A stretch of DNA of 10,451 nt from Caulobacteraceae bacterium (GCA_947456005.1 CANGRP010000068.1:1-10451); one strand, 5' to 3'; numbered from the stretch's first letter, positions 1 through 7,108 are shown. The notes: a model not told the origin generated them from the letters alone. Made by a program: numbers and translations.

Positions 1-1471
1 CGAGACGCCCCGGCGGGTGCTCATCGACTATGGCGGCCCCAATGTGGCCAAGCCCATGCATGTGGGCCACCTGCGCTCTTCCATCATCGGGGAGTCCCTG
101 AAGCGAATCTACCGGTTCCGCGGCGACGAGACCGTCGGCGACGCCCACTTCGGCGACTGGGGCTACCAGATGGGCCTCCTGATCGGCGCAGCCATGGACG
201 CCGATCCCTGGATCCGCACCCTGGTTGAGGACCTCGACACCGCCGGGACCGAGCCTTCGCCCACGGCCGAGGCCGCCGCCTTCGAGGGCCTTGCCCAGCG
301 CATCAGCCTGGCCGACCTCGACCGGATGTATCCGGAGGCCGCCGCCCTCGGGAAGACCGATGAGGCCTATCGCAACCGCGCCCGCAAGCTGACGGCCGGG
401 CTCCAGTCGCGCCGTCCGGGCGCCTTGCTGCTCTGGCGGCACTTCGCCCGGGTGACCCAGGTCGCCCTGGCCCGGGACTTCCATGCTCTGGGCGTGGAAT
501 TCGACCTCTGGAAGGGCGAGAGCGACGCCGATCCCCTGATCCCGGAGATGGTCGCCGACCTGGAGGCCCGCGGCCTGCTGGAGGACGACCAGGGCGCCCG
601 GATCGTCCGGGTGGGTCGCCAGGGTGACAAGCGTGACCTGCCCCCCCTGCTGGTGGTGTCCTCCGAAGGCTCGGCCATGTACGGCACGACGGACCTGGCC
701 ACCATCCTGGACCGCCGCCGGACCTTCAATCCCGACCAGGTGCTCTACGTCGTCGACCAGCGCCAGGCTGACCACTTCGAGGTGGTGTTCCGCGCCGCCG
801 TCCTGGCTGGCTACGCGGCCGAGGGCCAGCTGGAGCACATCGGCTTCGGCACCATGAACGGGACGGACGGCAAGCCCTTCAAGACCCGCGAGGGCGGGGT
901 GCTCAAGCTGAACGACCTTATCGAGATGACCCGCGACCGGGCGCGCGAGCGCCTGCGCGAGGCGGGCCTGGGCGCCGAGCTGGCCCCCGAGGCCTTCGAG
1001 GCGACGGCGCACCAGGTGGCCGTGGCGGCGCTGAAGTTCGCCGACCTGTCGAACTTCCGGGGCACCTCCTACGTCTTCGACCTCGATCGCTTCACCAGCT
1101 TCGAGGGCAAGACCGGCCCCTACCTCCTCTACCAGGCGGTGCGCATCAAGTCGGTCCTGCGCCGGGCTGCAGAGCAGGAGCTGGAGGCGGGCGAGATCCG
1201 TATTGCCGAGGCCGCCGAGCGCGAACTGGCCCTCCTGCTCGACGCCTTCGACGACGCCCTGGCCGAGGCCTACGATCGCCGGGCGCCCAACCTGGTCGCC
1301 GACCATGCCTACCGCCTGGCCCAGGCTTTCTCGCGCTTCTACGCCGCCTGCCCCATCCTGCCGGCCGAAGGCGAAGTCAGGGCCTCGCGCCTGGCCCTGG
1401 CCGGGTTGATCCTGCGCCAGCTTGAGCTGTGCCTGGACCTGCTCGGACTTTCGGCGCCGGAACGGATGTAG
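1..1471 (+). CDS. argS: Arginyl-tRNA synthetase, C-terminal part (5' end outside window)
   Basis: Class I aminoacyl-tRNA synthetase that charges tRNA-Arg in the cytoplasm. The reading frame is open from base 2, with no start codon of its own in the window, so this is an edge-truncated gene and not a pseudogene. About 489 residues are visible. The family is usually 550-600 long, so roughly the N-terminal 100 residues (the additional tRNA-binding domain) are missing. The HIGH-type motif HVGH lies at bases 59-70. In place of a canonical KMSK there is a GKPFKTREGG loop at about bases 869-898, which is the usual form in E. coli-like ArgRS. The C-terminal helical anticodon-binding domain is complete and ends in the typical APERM. 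The gene is followed on the same strand by the glycine riboswitch and gcv operon. Identification is firm. Confidence 0.97.
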   Translation, partial: ETPRRVLIDYGGPNVAKPMHVGHLRSSIIGESLKRIYRFRGDETVGDAHFGDWGYQMGLLIGAAMDADPWIRTLVEDLDTAGTEPSPTAEAAAFEGLAQRISLADLDRMYPEAAALGKTDEAYRNRARKLTAGLQSRRPGALLLWRHFARVTQVALARDFHALGVEFDLWKGESDADPLIPEMVADLEARGLLEDDQGARIVRVGRQGDKRDLPPLLVVSSEGSAMYGTTDLATILDRRRTFNPDQVLYVVDQRQADHFEVVFRAAVLAGYAAEGQLEHIGFGTMNGTDGKPFKTREGGVLKLNDLIEMTRDRARERLREAGLGAELAPEAFEATAHQVAVAALKFADLSNFRGTSYVFDLDRFTSFEGKTGPYLLYQAVRIKSVLRRAAEQELEAGEIRIAEAAERELALLLDAFDDALAEAYDRRAPNLVADHAYRLAQAFSRFYAACPILPAEGEVRASRLALAGLILRQLELCLDLLGLSAPERM

Positions 1472-1474
1472 CGC

Positions 1475-1498
1475 CCACAAAAGGCCCCTTGCCTGTGG
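1475..1498 (+). terminator. Possible hairpin after argS
   Basis: Just after the argS stop, CCACA (1475-1479) can pair with TGTGG (1494-1498), and AAG (1481-1483) with CTT (1488-1490) inside it. There is no T-run after the stem, so it is at best an imperfect intrinsic terminator or a 3'-end stabiliser. Some transcription from argS may continue into the riboswitch. This is inference from base pairing only. Confidence 0.25.
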
Positions 1499-1560
1499 AC
1501 AAGCCGGGGGGCGGGCGGCGACTCATTGACTCCCCAGAGACCATCGCGCACGGTCCGGCG

Positions 1561-1642
1561 ACTCTCGCGGGAGAGACCGGGTTCGTCCCGGAGCCGAAGG
1601 CGCAACCGCCCCGGAAACGCTCAGGCAAAAGGACCGCGAAGG
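1561..1642 (+). promoter_or_regulatory. Glycine riboswitch, aptamer 1
   Basis: First of two glycine aptamers in the gcvT leader. P1 is a perfect 6-bp stem (1565-1570 with 1634-1639). P2 is CCGGG (1577-1581) with CCCGG (1587-1591) around a 5-base loop. The conserved core GCCGAAGGCGCAA is at 1593-1605, and the conserved 3' segment (CTCAGGCAAAAGGAC) ends near 1634. Only about 11 bases separate it from aptamer 2, as in classic tandem glycine riboswitches. In Proteobacteria such elements bind glycine and raise expression of the cleavage operon. A promoter should lie just upstream. TTGACT at 1526-1531 could be a -35 box, but I see no convincing -10. Confidence 0.93.
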
Positions 1643-1650
1643 CGAAGGAA

Positions 1651-1753
1651 CGCTGGAAAGCAGCGTCGGGTCCATCCCGGCGCTCGCCGAAGGAGCAAGG
1701 CCTGACGGAGACCCTCCGGCCCGGCTGAAATCTCTCAGGCGCCAAGGACAGCG
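1651..1753 (+). promoter_or_regulatory. Glycine riboswitch, aptamer 2
   Basis: Second glycine aptamer. P1 is CGCTG (1651-1655) with CAGCG (1749-1753). P2 is a 9-bp stem (1662-1670 with 1676-1684, one U-G pair) closed by TCCAT. The core GCCGAAGGAGCAA is at 1686-1698. The enlarged P3 arm includes CGGAG (1706-1710) with CTCCG (1714-1718). The conserved 3' segment (CTCTCAGGC then CCAAGGAC) lies at 1732-1749. About 60 bases separate it from the gcvT start. That interval has no terminator-like hairpin plus T-run, so control is more likely at translation than at termination. CGGCG (1768-1772) can pair with CGCCG (1799-1803), touching the edge of the gcvT ribosome binding site. The choice of mechanism is inference. 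Confidence 0.93.
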
Positions 1754-1812
1754 GGGGCGAGGCGCAACGGCGGGTCCGGTGCGTGATCGTCTTGTCGTCG
1801 CCGGGAGTCCTC

Positions 1813-2928
1813 ATGAGCGAACCCGAACTGAAGCGTACGCCCCTGCACGCGGCCCATCTGGCGGCAGGTGCACGCATGGCGGCCTTCGCCGGCTACGACA
1901 TGCCCATCCAGTACCCTGACGGGGTCATGAAGGAGCACGCCTGGACCCGGACCTCGGCGGGCTTGTTCGATGTCTCCCACATGGGCCAGGCGCGGCTGGC
2001 CGGCGAGGGCTGGGCGGCGGCCTTTGGGGCCGTCACCCCGGGGGACTTCGCCGCCCTAAAGCCGGGGCGACAGAAGTACTCCGTCCTGCTGAATGACCAG
2101 GGCGGGATACTCGATGACTTGATGGCCGCCCGTCCGGATGGCGAGGGTCTGTTCATCGTCGTCAACGGCGCCTGCAAGGACGAGGACTTCCGGTTCCTGG
2201 AGGCGCGCCTGCCCGCCGGGGTCCGCCTGACCCGCCTGCAGGACCGGGCCTTGTTCGCCCTGCAGGGGCCGCAGGCGGCGGCCGTGCTGGCGGCGCATGT
2301 CCCCGGCTGTCTGGACATGGCCTTCATGGACAGCGCGGCCATGACCGGCTTCGGCGGCGTGGACCTGATCGTCTCGCGCTCGGGCTATACCGGCGAGGAC
2401 GGCTTCGAGATCTCCCTTCCGGCCGCAGAGGCCGCACGGGCCTGGGACCTGCTGCTGGCCGACGACCGGGTCCGGCCCATCGGCCTGGGGGCCCGGGACT
2501 CCCTCCGGCTCGAGGCGGGGCTTCCCCTCTACGGCCACGACGTCGATCCGTCTGTCAGCCCGGTGGAGGCCGACCTGTCCTTCGCCATCTCCCCCTCGCG
2601 CCGGCGGCGCGGCGACTTCCCCGGCGCGGCCCGGATCCTGGGCGAGCTTTCCAGTGCGCCGTCCCGCGCCCGCATCGCCCTGAAGGTGCTGGAGGGCGCC
2701 CCCGCCCGGGAGGGCGCGGTGATTGTCGATGGCGCGGGCGTCGAGGAGGGCGTGGTCACTTCAGGCGGCTTCTCCCCCACCCTCGGCCATCCCATCGCCA
2801 TCGGTTTCGCCCCGCCCGCCCTCTGCGCCCCAGGCCAGAGGCTGGGGGTCGTCGTGCGCGGCAGAACCTGGCCCGTCGAGACCGTCGCCCTTCCCTTCGT
2901 TCCCCATCGCTATGTCCGCCGGCCCTGA
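1813..2928 (+). CDS. gcvT: Glycine cleavage system T protein (aminomethyltransferase)
   Basis: Transfers the methylene carbon from the aminomethyl-lipoyl group of GcvH to tetrahydrofolate, releasing ammonia and forming 5,10-methylene-THF. The product is 371 residues, normal for the family. The N-terminus (TPLHAAH, then FAGYDMPIQYPDG) is typical. GGILDDLM places an aspartate at residue 101, the position of the catalytic Asp in T proteins. SRSGYTGEDGFEI near residues 188-200 is the folate-binding signature. I chose ATG 1813 because GGGAG at 1803-1807 sits 5 bases before it and the homologous N-terminus begins there. An in-frame GTG at 1783 would add 10 residues without a good ribosome binding site. 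First gene of the operon, under the tandem glycine riboswitch. Confidence 0.96.
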   Translation: MSEPELKRTPLHAAHLAAGARMAAFAGYDMPIQYPDGVMKEHAWTRTSAGLFDVSHMGQARLAGEGWAAAFGAVTPGDFAALKPGRQKYSVLLNDQGGILDDLMAARPDGEGLFIVVNGACKDEDFRFLEARLPAGVRLTRLQDRALFALQGPQAAAVLAAHVPGCLDMAFMDSAAMTGFGGVDLIVSRSGYTGEDGFEISLPAAEAARAWDLLLADDRVRPIGLGARDSLRLEAGLPLYGHDVDPSVSPVEADLSFAISPSRRRRGDFPGAARILGELSSAPSRARIALKVLEGAPAREGAVIVDGAGVEEGVVTSGGFSPTLGHPIAIGFAPPALCAPGQRLGVVVRGRTWPVETVALPFVPHRYVRRP

Positions 2929-2941
2929 AAGGACTTCCGCC

Positions 2942-3307
2942 ATGCGCTTCACCAAGGACCATGAATGGGTCGCCCTCGACGGCGACATCGCCACCGTCGG
3001 GATCACCGCCTACGCTGCCGAGCAGCTGGGCGATGTGGTCTATGTCGAGACCCCCGAGCCCGGCCGCGCCCTGAAGGCCGGCGAGGGCATGGCGGTGGTC
3101 GAGAGCGTCAAGGCGGCCTCCGACGTCTACGCCCCCCTCTCGGGCGAGGTGGTCGAGGCCAACCCTGGCCTCGCCGGCACCCCCGAGACGGTGAACGCCG
3201 AGCCTGAATCCGGCGGATGGTTTGCGCGGGTGCGCATCGCCGACCGCGCCGAGTATGACGCCCTGATGGACCGCGCCGCCTACGACGCCTTCCTGGAGAC
3301 CCTCTGA
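2942..3307 (+). CDS. gcvH: Glycine cleavage system H protein (lipoyl carrier)
   Basis: Small lipoylated carrier that shuttles the aminomethyl group between GcvP and GcvT and is reoxidised by the L protein. It is 121 residues, slightly below the common 125-130. It begins with the family hallmark FTKDHEWV. The lipoylation site is Lys57 in the motif VVESVKAASDVYAP. The conserved NAEPESGGWF segment (P-E-x-x-G-W) is also present. AAGGA at 2929-2933 gives a good ribosome binding site 8 bases before the ATG. It starts 13 bases after gcvT and ends 3 bases before gcvPA, so it is clearly part of the same transcript. Confidence 0.97.
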   Translation: MRFTKDHEWVALDGDIATVGITAYAAEQLGDVVYVETPEPGRALKAGEGMAVVESVKAASDVYAPLSGEVVEANPGLAGTPETVNAEPESGGWFARVRIADRAEYDALMDRAAYDAFLETL

Positions 3308-3310
3308 GCC

Positions 3311-4654
3311 ATGCGTTACCTGCCGCTGGACGAGGCGGACCGCCGCCATATGCTGAGCGTGATCGGCGCCCCTGACGTCGACGCCCTGTTCGCCGATGTC
3401 CCGGCGCCTGCTCGCCTTTCCGGTCCGGTCGACCTGCCGGGCTACGCTGGGGAGATCGAGGTCGAGCGCGAGCTGGCGGGCCTGGCGGCCCTGAACCGTC
3501 CGGCGGGGGCGGGGCCCTTCTTCTGCGGGGCGGGCGCCTACCGGCACCATGTGCCGGCCACCGTGGACCACATCATCCAGAGGTCCGAGTTCCTCACCAG
3601 CTACACGCCCTACCAGCCCGAGATCGCCCAGGGCACCCTCCAGGTCCTCTTCGAGTTCCAGACCCAGGTCGCCGCCCTGACCGGCATGGAGGTGGCCAAC
3701 GCCTCCCTCTACGACGGCTCCACGGCCTGCGCCGAGGCGGTGATGATGTCCCGGCGGGTCACCCGCCGGCGCAAGGCCGTACTGTCGGGCGGCCTTCACC
3801 CCCACTACGCCACGGTCACCCACACCATCGCCACGGCCGAAGGCATGGAGATCACCCGCCGTCCCGCCGCCGTCGATGCTGAGGCGGACGTCCTGGCCGC
3901 CATCGATTCCGACACCGCCTGCGTGGTGGTCCAGACGCCCAACGTCTTCGGGACGGTGACGGACGTCACGGCCATCGCCGAGGCGGCCCACGCCGCCGGC
4001 GCCCTCCTGGTGGTGGTGACTACCGAGGCCGTGGCCCTGGGCCTGCTGAAATCCCCCGGCGAGATGGGCGCTGACATCGCCGTGGCCGAGGGTCAGTCCC
4101 TGGGCGTCGGCCTGAACTTCGGCGGCCCCTATGTCGGCCTCTTCGCCTGCCGCGAGAAGTTCGTCCGCCAGATGCCGGGCCGGCTCTGCGGCGAGACCGT
4201 GGACGCCGAGGGCCGCCGGGGCTTCGTCCTGACCCTCTCGACCCGCGAGCAGCATATCCGCCGGGAGAAGGCGACCTCGAACATCTGCACCAACTCCGGG
4301 CTCTGCGCCCTGGCCTTCTCGATCCACATGACCCTGCTGGGCGGGACGGGGCTGAGGCGGCTGGCCGAGGTGAACCACGGCCGGGCGCGCACCCTGGCTG
4401 GGGCCCTAGCCGGCCTTCCCGGCGTGGAGGTCCTGACGCCGCGCTTCTTCAACGAGGTCGCCATCCGGGTTCCCGGCTCCGCCGCCGCCCTGGTCGAGGC
4501 CCTGGCCGGGGAGGGGATCCTGGCCGGCGTGCCGGTCTCCCGGCTCGATCCCACCGCCGGCATGGACGATGTCCTGCTGCTCGCCGCCACCGAAACCACC
4601 TCGGCCGCCGACATCGACGCCCTGGTCGCCGCCCTGTCCCGGAGGATCCGTTGA
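3311..4654 (+). CDS. gcvPA: Glycine dehydrogenase (decarboxylating) subunit 1
   Basis: N-terminal half of the P protein, which decarboxylates glycine and loads the aminomethyl group onto GcvH. This organism has the split, heteromeric form, with the PLP-bearing half encoded by the next gene. The product is 447 residues, as expected for subunit 1. Recognisable segments are FCGAGAYRHHVPATV (about 71-85), SYTPYQPEIAQGTLQ (about 97-111) and SLYDGSTACAEA (about 132-143). Further on come NFGGPYVGLFACREKF and the SNICTNSGL segment. There is no PLP-binding lysine, as is normal for this subunit. The start follows the gcvH stop by 3 bases, and the stop codon shares its last A with the gcvPB start codon. 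Confidence 0.96.
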   Translation: MRYLPLDEADRRHMLSVIGAPDVDALFADVPAPARLSGPVDLPGYAGEIEVERELAGLAALNRPAGAGPFFCGAGAYRHHVPATVDHIIQRSEFLTSYTPYQPEIAQGTLQVLFEFQTQVAALTGMEVANASLYDGSTACAEAVMMSRRVTRRRKAVLSGGLHPHYATVTHTIATAEGMEITRRPAAVDAEADVLAAIDSDTACVVVQTPNVFGTVTDVTAIAEAAHAAGALLVVVTTEAVALGLLKSPGEMGADIAVAEGQSLGVGLNFGGPYVGLFACREKFVRQMPGRLCGETVDAEGRRGFVLTLSTREQHIRREKATSNICTNSGLCALAFSIHMTLLGGTGLRRLAEVNHGRARTLAGALAGLPGVEVLTPRFFNEVAIRVPGSAAALVEALAGEGILAGVPVSRLDPTAGMDDVLLLAATETTSAADIDALVAALSRRIR

Positions 4655-6237
4655 TGAGCCTCAATTCCGTTGGCCGTCCGACCCGCCCCGCCGCCGACGC
4701 CCCCGCCGCCGGCTTCGCCTCCCTGAGCGGCGGGCGCGGCCTGCTGCAGGACGAGGCGCTGATCTTTGAGCGCGACTCCTGGGAAGGGACCGGTGTCGAT
4801 CTGCCTCCGCCTGACGCCGGCGCCGAGGATCTGGCCGGCCTGGTCCGCGCCAGGCCCCTGAGTCTTCCCGGCCTCTCCGAACCCGAGACGGTCCGTCACT
4901 ATGTCCGCCTCAGCCAGAAGAACCACGCCATCGACCTGGCCCTCTATCCGCTGGGCTCGTGCACCATGAAGCACAACCCTCGTCTCAACGAGAAGCTGGC
5001 CCGGCTGCCCGGCTTCGCCGACCTCCACCCCCTGGCCCCGGTCTCGGCGGTCCAGGGCGCCCTCGGCCTGATGGACCGGCTTTCCCATTGGCTGAAGACC
5101 CTGACCGGCATGCCCGCCGTGGCCCTGTCGCCCAAGGCGGGGGCGCATGGCGAGCTCTGCGGCCTGCTGGCCATCCGGGCCGCCCACGCCGCCGCCGGCC
5201 AGACCCAGCGACGCCTGGTCCTGACCCCGACCTCCGCCCATGGCACCAATCCGGCCACTGCGGCCTTCGTGGGCTACGAGGTGGTGGAGATCGGGCAGAC
5301 GGAGGACGGGCGCGTGGACCTGGCGGACCTCGCCGCCAAGCTGAGCGATGAGGTGGCGGCCATCATGGTCACCAATCCCAACACCTGCGGCCTGTTCGAG
5401 AGGGACATCCTCGAGATCTCCCGCCTGACCCATGCGGCGGGCGCCTACTTCTACTGCGACGGCGCCAACTTCAACGCCATCGTCGGCCGGGTCCGCCCCG
5501 GTGACCTCGGCGTCGACGCCATGCACATCAACCTGCACAAGACCTTCTCCACGCCGCATGGCGGGGGCGGGCCGGGCTCCGGGCCGGTGGTGCTGTCGGA
5601 GGCCCTGGCGCCCTTCGCCCCGACCCCCTGGGTGGTCCACGGCCCCGAGGGATTCCAGCTCCTGGAGGAGACCGAGGCCGAGGCGGCCCAGGCCTTTGGC
5701 CGCATGACCGCCTTCCACGGCCAGATGGGCATGTATGTCCGCGCCTACGCCTACATGCTCAGCCACGGCGCCGACGGCCTGCGGCAGGCGGCGGAAGACG
5801 CCGTGCTGAACGCCAACTACATCAAGGCCCGGCTCTCCGGCGTGATGAGCGCGGCCTTCCCGGACGGCCCCTGCATGCACGAGGCCCTGTTTGACGACCG
5901 CTGGCTGGAGGGGACCGGGATCACCACCCTCGACTTCGCCAAGGCCATGATCGACGAGGGTTTCCACCCCATGACCATGTATTTTCCGCTCGTGGTGCAC
6001 GGGGCCATGCTCATCGAGCCCACGGAATCGGAGCCCTTGGCCGAGCTCGACCGCTTCTGCGACGCCCTTTTGGGCCTGGCGGGGGCCGCCCTTGCCGGCG
6101 AGACAGAGCGCTTCACGGCGGCGCCTCACCTGGCGCCCCTGCGTCGCCTCGACGAGACCCTGGCGGCCCGGAAGCCCCGGCTGACCTGGCGCAGGACAGA
6201 GACAGGTGTGGCGCCGGCGCCGCTCGCTGCGGAATAG
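4654..6237 (+). CDS. gcvPB: Glycine dehydrogenase (decarboxylating) subunit 2 (PLP subunit)
   Basis: C-terminal, PLP-binding half of the split P protein, which acts as a complex with GcvPA. The product is 527 residues, at the long end for subunit 2. PLGSCTMKHNP starts at residue 99, followed by SAHGTNPATAAFVGYEVVE and TNPNTCGLFE. The cofactor site is HKTFSTPHGGGGPG, with Lys296 as the Schiff-base lysine. The C-terminus after about residue 510 is basic, then Ala/Pro-rich, and looks unconserved. ATG 4654 overlaps the gcvPA stop as TGATG, with GGAGGA at 4641-4646 seven bases before it. A TTG three bases upstream is less likely. The overlap suggests translational coupling to GcvPA. Last gene of the operon. 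Confidence 0.96.
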   Translation: MSLNSVGRPTRPAADAPAAGFASLSGGRGLLQDEALIFERDSWEGTGVDLPPPDAGAEDLAGLVRARPLSLPGLSEPETVRHYVRLSQKNHAIDLALYPLGSCTMKHNPRLNEKLARLPGFADLHPLAPVSAVQGALGLMDRLSHWLKTLTGMPAVALSPKAGAHGELCGLLAIRAAHAAAGQTQRRLVLTPTSAHGTNPATAAFVGYEVVEIGQTEDGRVDLADLAAKLSDEVAAIMVTNPNTCGLFERDILEISRLTHAAGAYFYCDGANFNAIVGRVRPGDLGVDAMHINLHKTFSTPHGGGGPGSGPVVLSEALAPFAPTPWVVHGPEGFQLLEETEAEAAQAFGRMTAFHGQMGMYVRAYAYMLSHGADGLRQAAEDAVLNANYIKARLSGVMSAAFPDGPCMHEALFDDRWLEGTGITTLDFAKAMIDEGFHPMTMYFPLVVHGAMLIEPTESEPLAELDRFCDALLGLAGAALAGETERFTAAPHLAPLRRLDETLAARKPRLTWRRTETGVAPAPLAAE

Positions 6238-6264
6238 CGGCGTCCGTTGCCGGGGGGGACGCCG
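6238..6264 (+). terminator. Hairpin directly after the gcv operon
   Basis: CGGCGTCC (6238-6245) and GGACGCCG (6257-6264) form a perfect 8-bp stem with an 11-base G-rich loop, beginning at the base after the gcvPB stop. No T-tract follows, so it may be a weak terminator that needs Rho or a 3'-end stabiliser of the gcv mRNA. The pairing is seen directly; the function is inferred. Confidence 0.5.
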
Positions 6265-6527
6265 ACCCTCGACCCGGACGTCTTTACGCGCCCCGGTCGG
6301 GGTCGCATAGGCTTGGGGGGCTCCGGCGGGAGTGGTCCGTCGGAGAGCCTGATTTGGTGTCGGATGACCGTGGCGCAATCATCTCTGGTCCCGCGTCGCC
6401 GACGCATCCCCGTTTCCCGATGGGACGGGGCGATGAGGGTTGGGATGGGGCGCCATTTTCCTGTCGCCGCCGCACCCCATATCTTGGCGTTCTCGGAGAC
6501 CCGGACCCCTCCCACGGTTTCCAGTGA
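6265..6527. other. Gene-free stretch rich in potential hairpins
   Basis: No credible gene lies here. The short reading frames present have arginine/glycine/proline-rich, unstructured translations. The stretch contains a series of possible stems: GCG+CCCC (6288-6294) with GGGG+CGC (6299-6306, one bulged T); AGGCT (6309-6313) and CTCCG (6321-6325) together pairing with CGGAGAGCCT (6341-6350); GATGA (6363-6367) with TCATC (6379-6383); GCGTC (6393-6397) with GACGC (6401-6405); and CCCCGT+CCC (6408-6418) with GGGACGGGG (6422-6430). It should also hold the promoter and leader of the downstream membrane-protein gene, but I could not identify a convincing promoter. High GC makes chance stems common. 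Confidence 0.4.
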
Positions 6528-6956
6528 GTGGAATTGAAGTCTGTGCCCGAGGCGCCCAAGGAGAAATCGTCGGTCTATCGCGAGGCGGACGCCTTGGCGC
6601 GCGCCTTCCTGTCCGGGATCGCGCGGACGGGCCTGACCGTGGGTGGACTTATCCTGGTTGTCGCCGGTGTGGCGATCGCCCCGCTGCCGGGCCCTCTTGG
6701 CCTGCCGCTCACCGTCATCGGCCTGATGATGGTCCTCAGGGGGTCCTTCCGCGCCAAGCGGGAGTTCGTCCGCCTCCAGAACCGCCACCCTAAGTTCGTC
6801 CGGCCCCTGCGCAGGCTCCTGCGGCGGGACCCGGAGATCATTCCCTTCGCCTGGCAGCAGTCGCTCAGGGTCGAGCGTCTTGTCCTTCCCAAACGCTTCC
6901 GGTTCCTCGTCAGGACGCGAAAGAAGATGAATGGCCGCCGGCGGACGCCGGATTAG
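6528..6956 (+). CDS. Small two-helix membrane protein, PGPGW-like
   Basis: Product of at most 142 residues and unknown function. It has a polar N-terminus, then a hydrophobic hairpin: helix one about residues 35-52, the turn APLPGPLGLP (51-60), helix two to about residue 72. A strongly basic cytoplasmic-looking tail follows, rich in Arg and Lys. The glycine/proline turn and paired helices resemble the PGPGW putative transmembrane family, but the signature tryptophan is replaced (PGPLG). The assignment is therefore by architecture and partial motif. The start is uncertain: an in-frame TGA at 6525-6527 limits it to GTG 6528, TTG 6534 or GTG 6543. None has a strong ribosome binding site; GTG 6543 has GGA ten bases before it. 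It converges on the ATP synthase operon. Confidence 0.75.
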   Translation: MELKSVPEAPKEKSSVYREADALARAFLSGIARTGLTVGGLILVVAGVAIAPLPGPLGLPLTVIGLMMVLRGSFRAKREFVRLQNRHPKFVRPLRRLLRRDPEIIPFAWQQSLRVERLVLPKRFRFLVRTRKKMNGRRRTPD

Positions 6957-6995
6957 GACCGCCCCCGCCTCCCTCCGTCCCGGGGCCTTGCGCCG

Positions 6996-7077
6996 GTCCA
7001 CCTCCCCCTGGGGGGAGGAATTCGGGAGCTATTGCTCCCCCAAGGGGGAGGTGTCAGCGAATCTGACTGAGGGGGTC
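6996..7077. repeat. Intergenic palindromic repeat / bidirectional terminator candidate
   Basis: Lies between two converging genes. CACCTCCCCC (6999-7008) pairs perfectly with GGGGGAGGTG (7044-7053). Inside it, GGGAGC (7024-7029) pairs with GCTCCC (7034-7039) around TATT. An alternative fold has CTCCCCC (7035-7041) with GGGGGAG (7044-7050). Next comes GTCAGCGAATCTGAC (7053-7067), a 5-bp stem with a 5-base loop, and then TGAGGGGGTC. The arrangement of a CCTCCCCC/GGGGGAGG palindrome followed by GTCAG...CTGAC and a G-run matches dispersed intergenic repeats I recall from Caulobacterales genomes. That match is from memory and not checked. It could end transcription from both sides or simply be a REP-like element. 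Confidence 0.6.
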
Positions 7078-7108
7078 TACGGCGCCGCAGGGGCCGGGTT
7101 GATCGGTA

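Noticed and set aside
1..60. argS lacking a start codon, as a possible truncated pseudogene
   Set aside because: The frame is open to the window edge and all visible motifs are intact; the truncation is due to the window.
1526..1554. Promoter for the gcv operon with TTGACT at 1526-1531
   Set aside because: Position is sensible, just before the riboswitch, but no acceptable -10 box is found at 16-18 bases, so it is not listed as a feature.
1429..1728. 99-codon + strand frame over the argS end and riboswitch
   Set aside because: It runs through both conserved aptamers, whose RNA structure explains the sequence.
2756..4378. 540-codon open frame on the - strand opposite gcvT end, gcvH and gcvPA
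   Set aside because: Same reason: low-complexity antisense shadow of strong genes, no recognisable motif or ribosome binding site.
6283..6313. Possible promoter (TTACGC with ATAGGC 17 bases later) for the PGPGW-like gene
   Set aside because: Both boxes match the consensus poorly, and the bases are also part of proposed hairpins.
4129..6378. 749-codon open frame on the - strand opposite gcvPA/gcvPB
   Set aside because: It mirrors two clearly recognised genes on the + strand. Its translation is His/Gly/Arg/Gln-rich with no domain, as expected for antisense frames in GC-rich coding DNA.
6126..7001. 291-codon open frame on the - strand across the gcvPB end and the membrane-protein gene
   Set aside because: The + strand frame at 6528-6956 gives a coherent two-helix membrane protein, whereas this one is Arg/Pro/Gly-rich and disordered.
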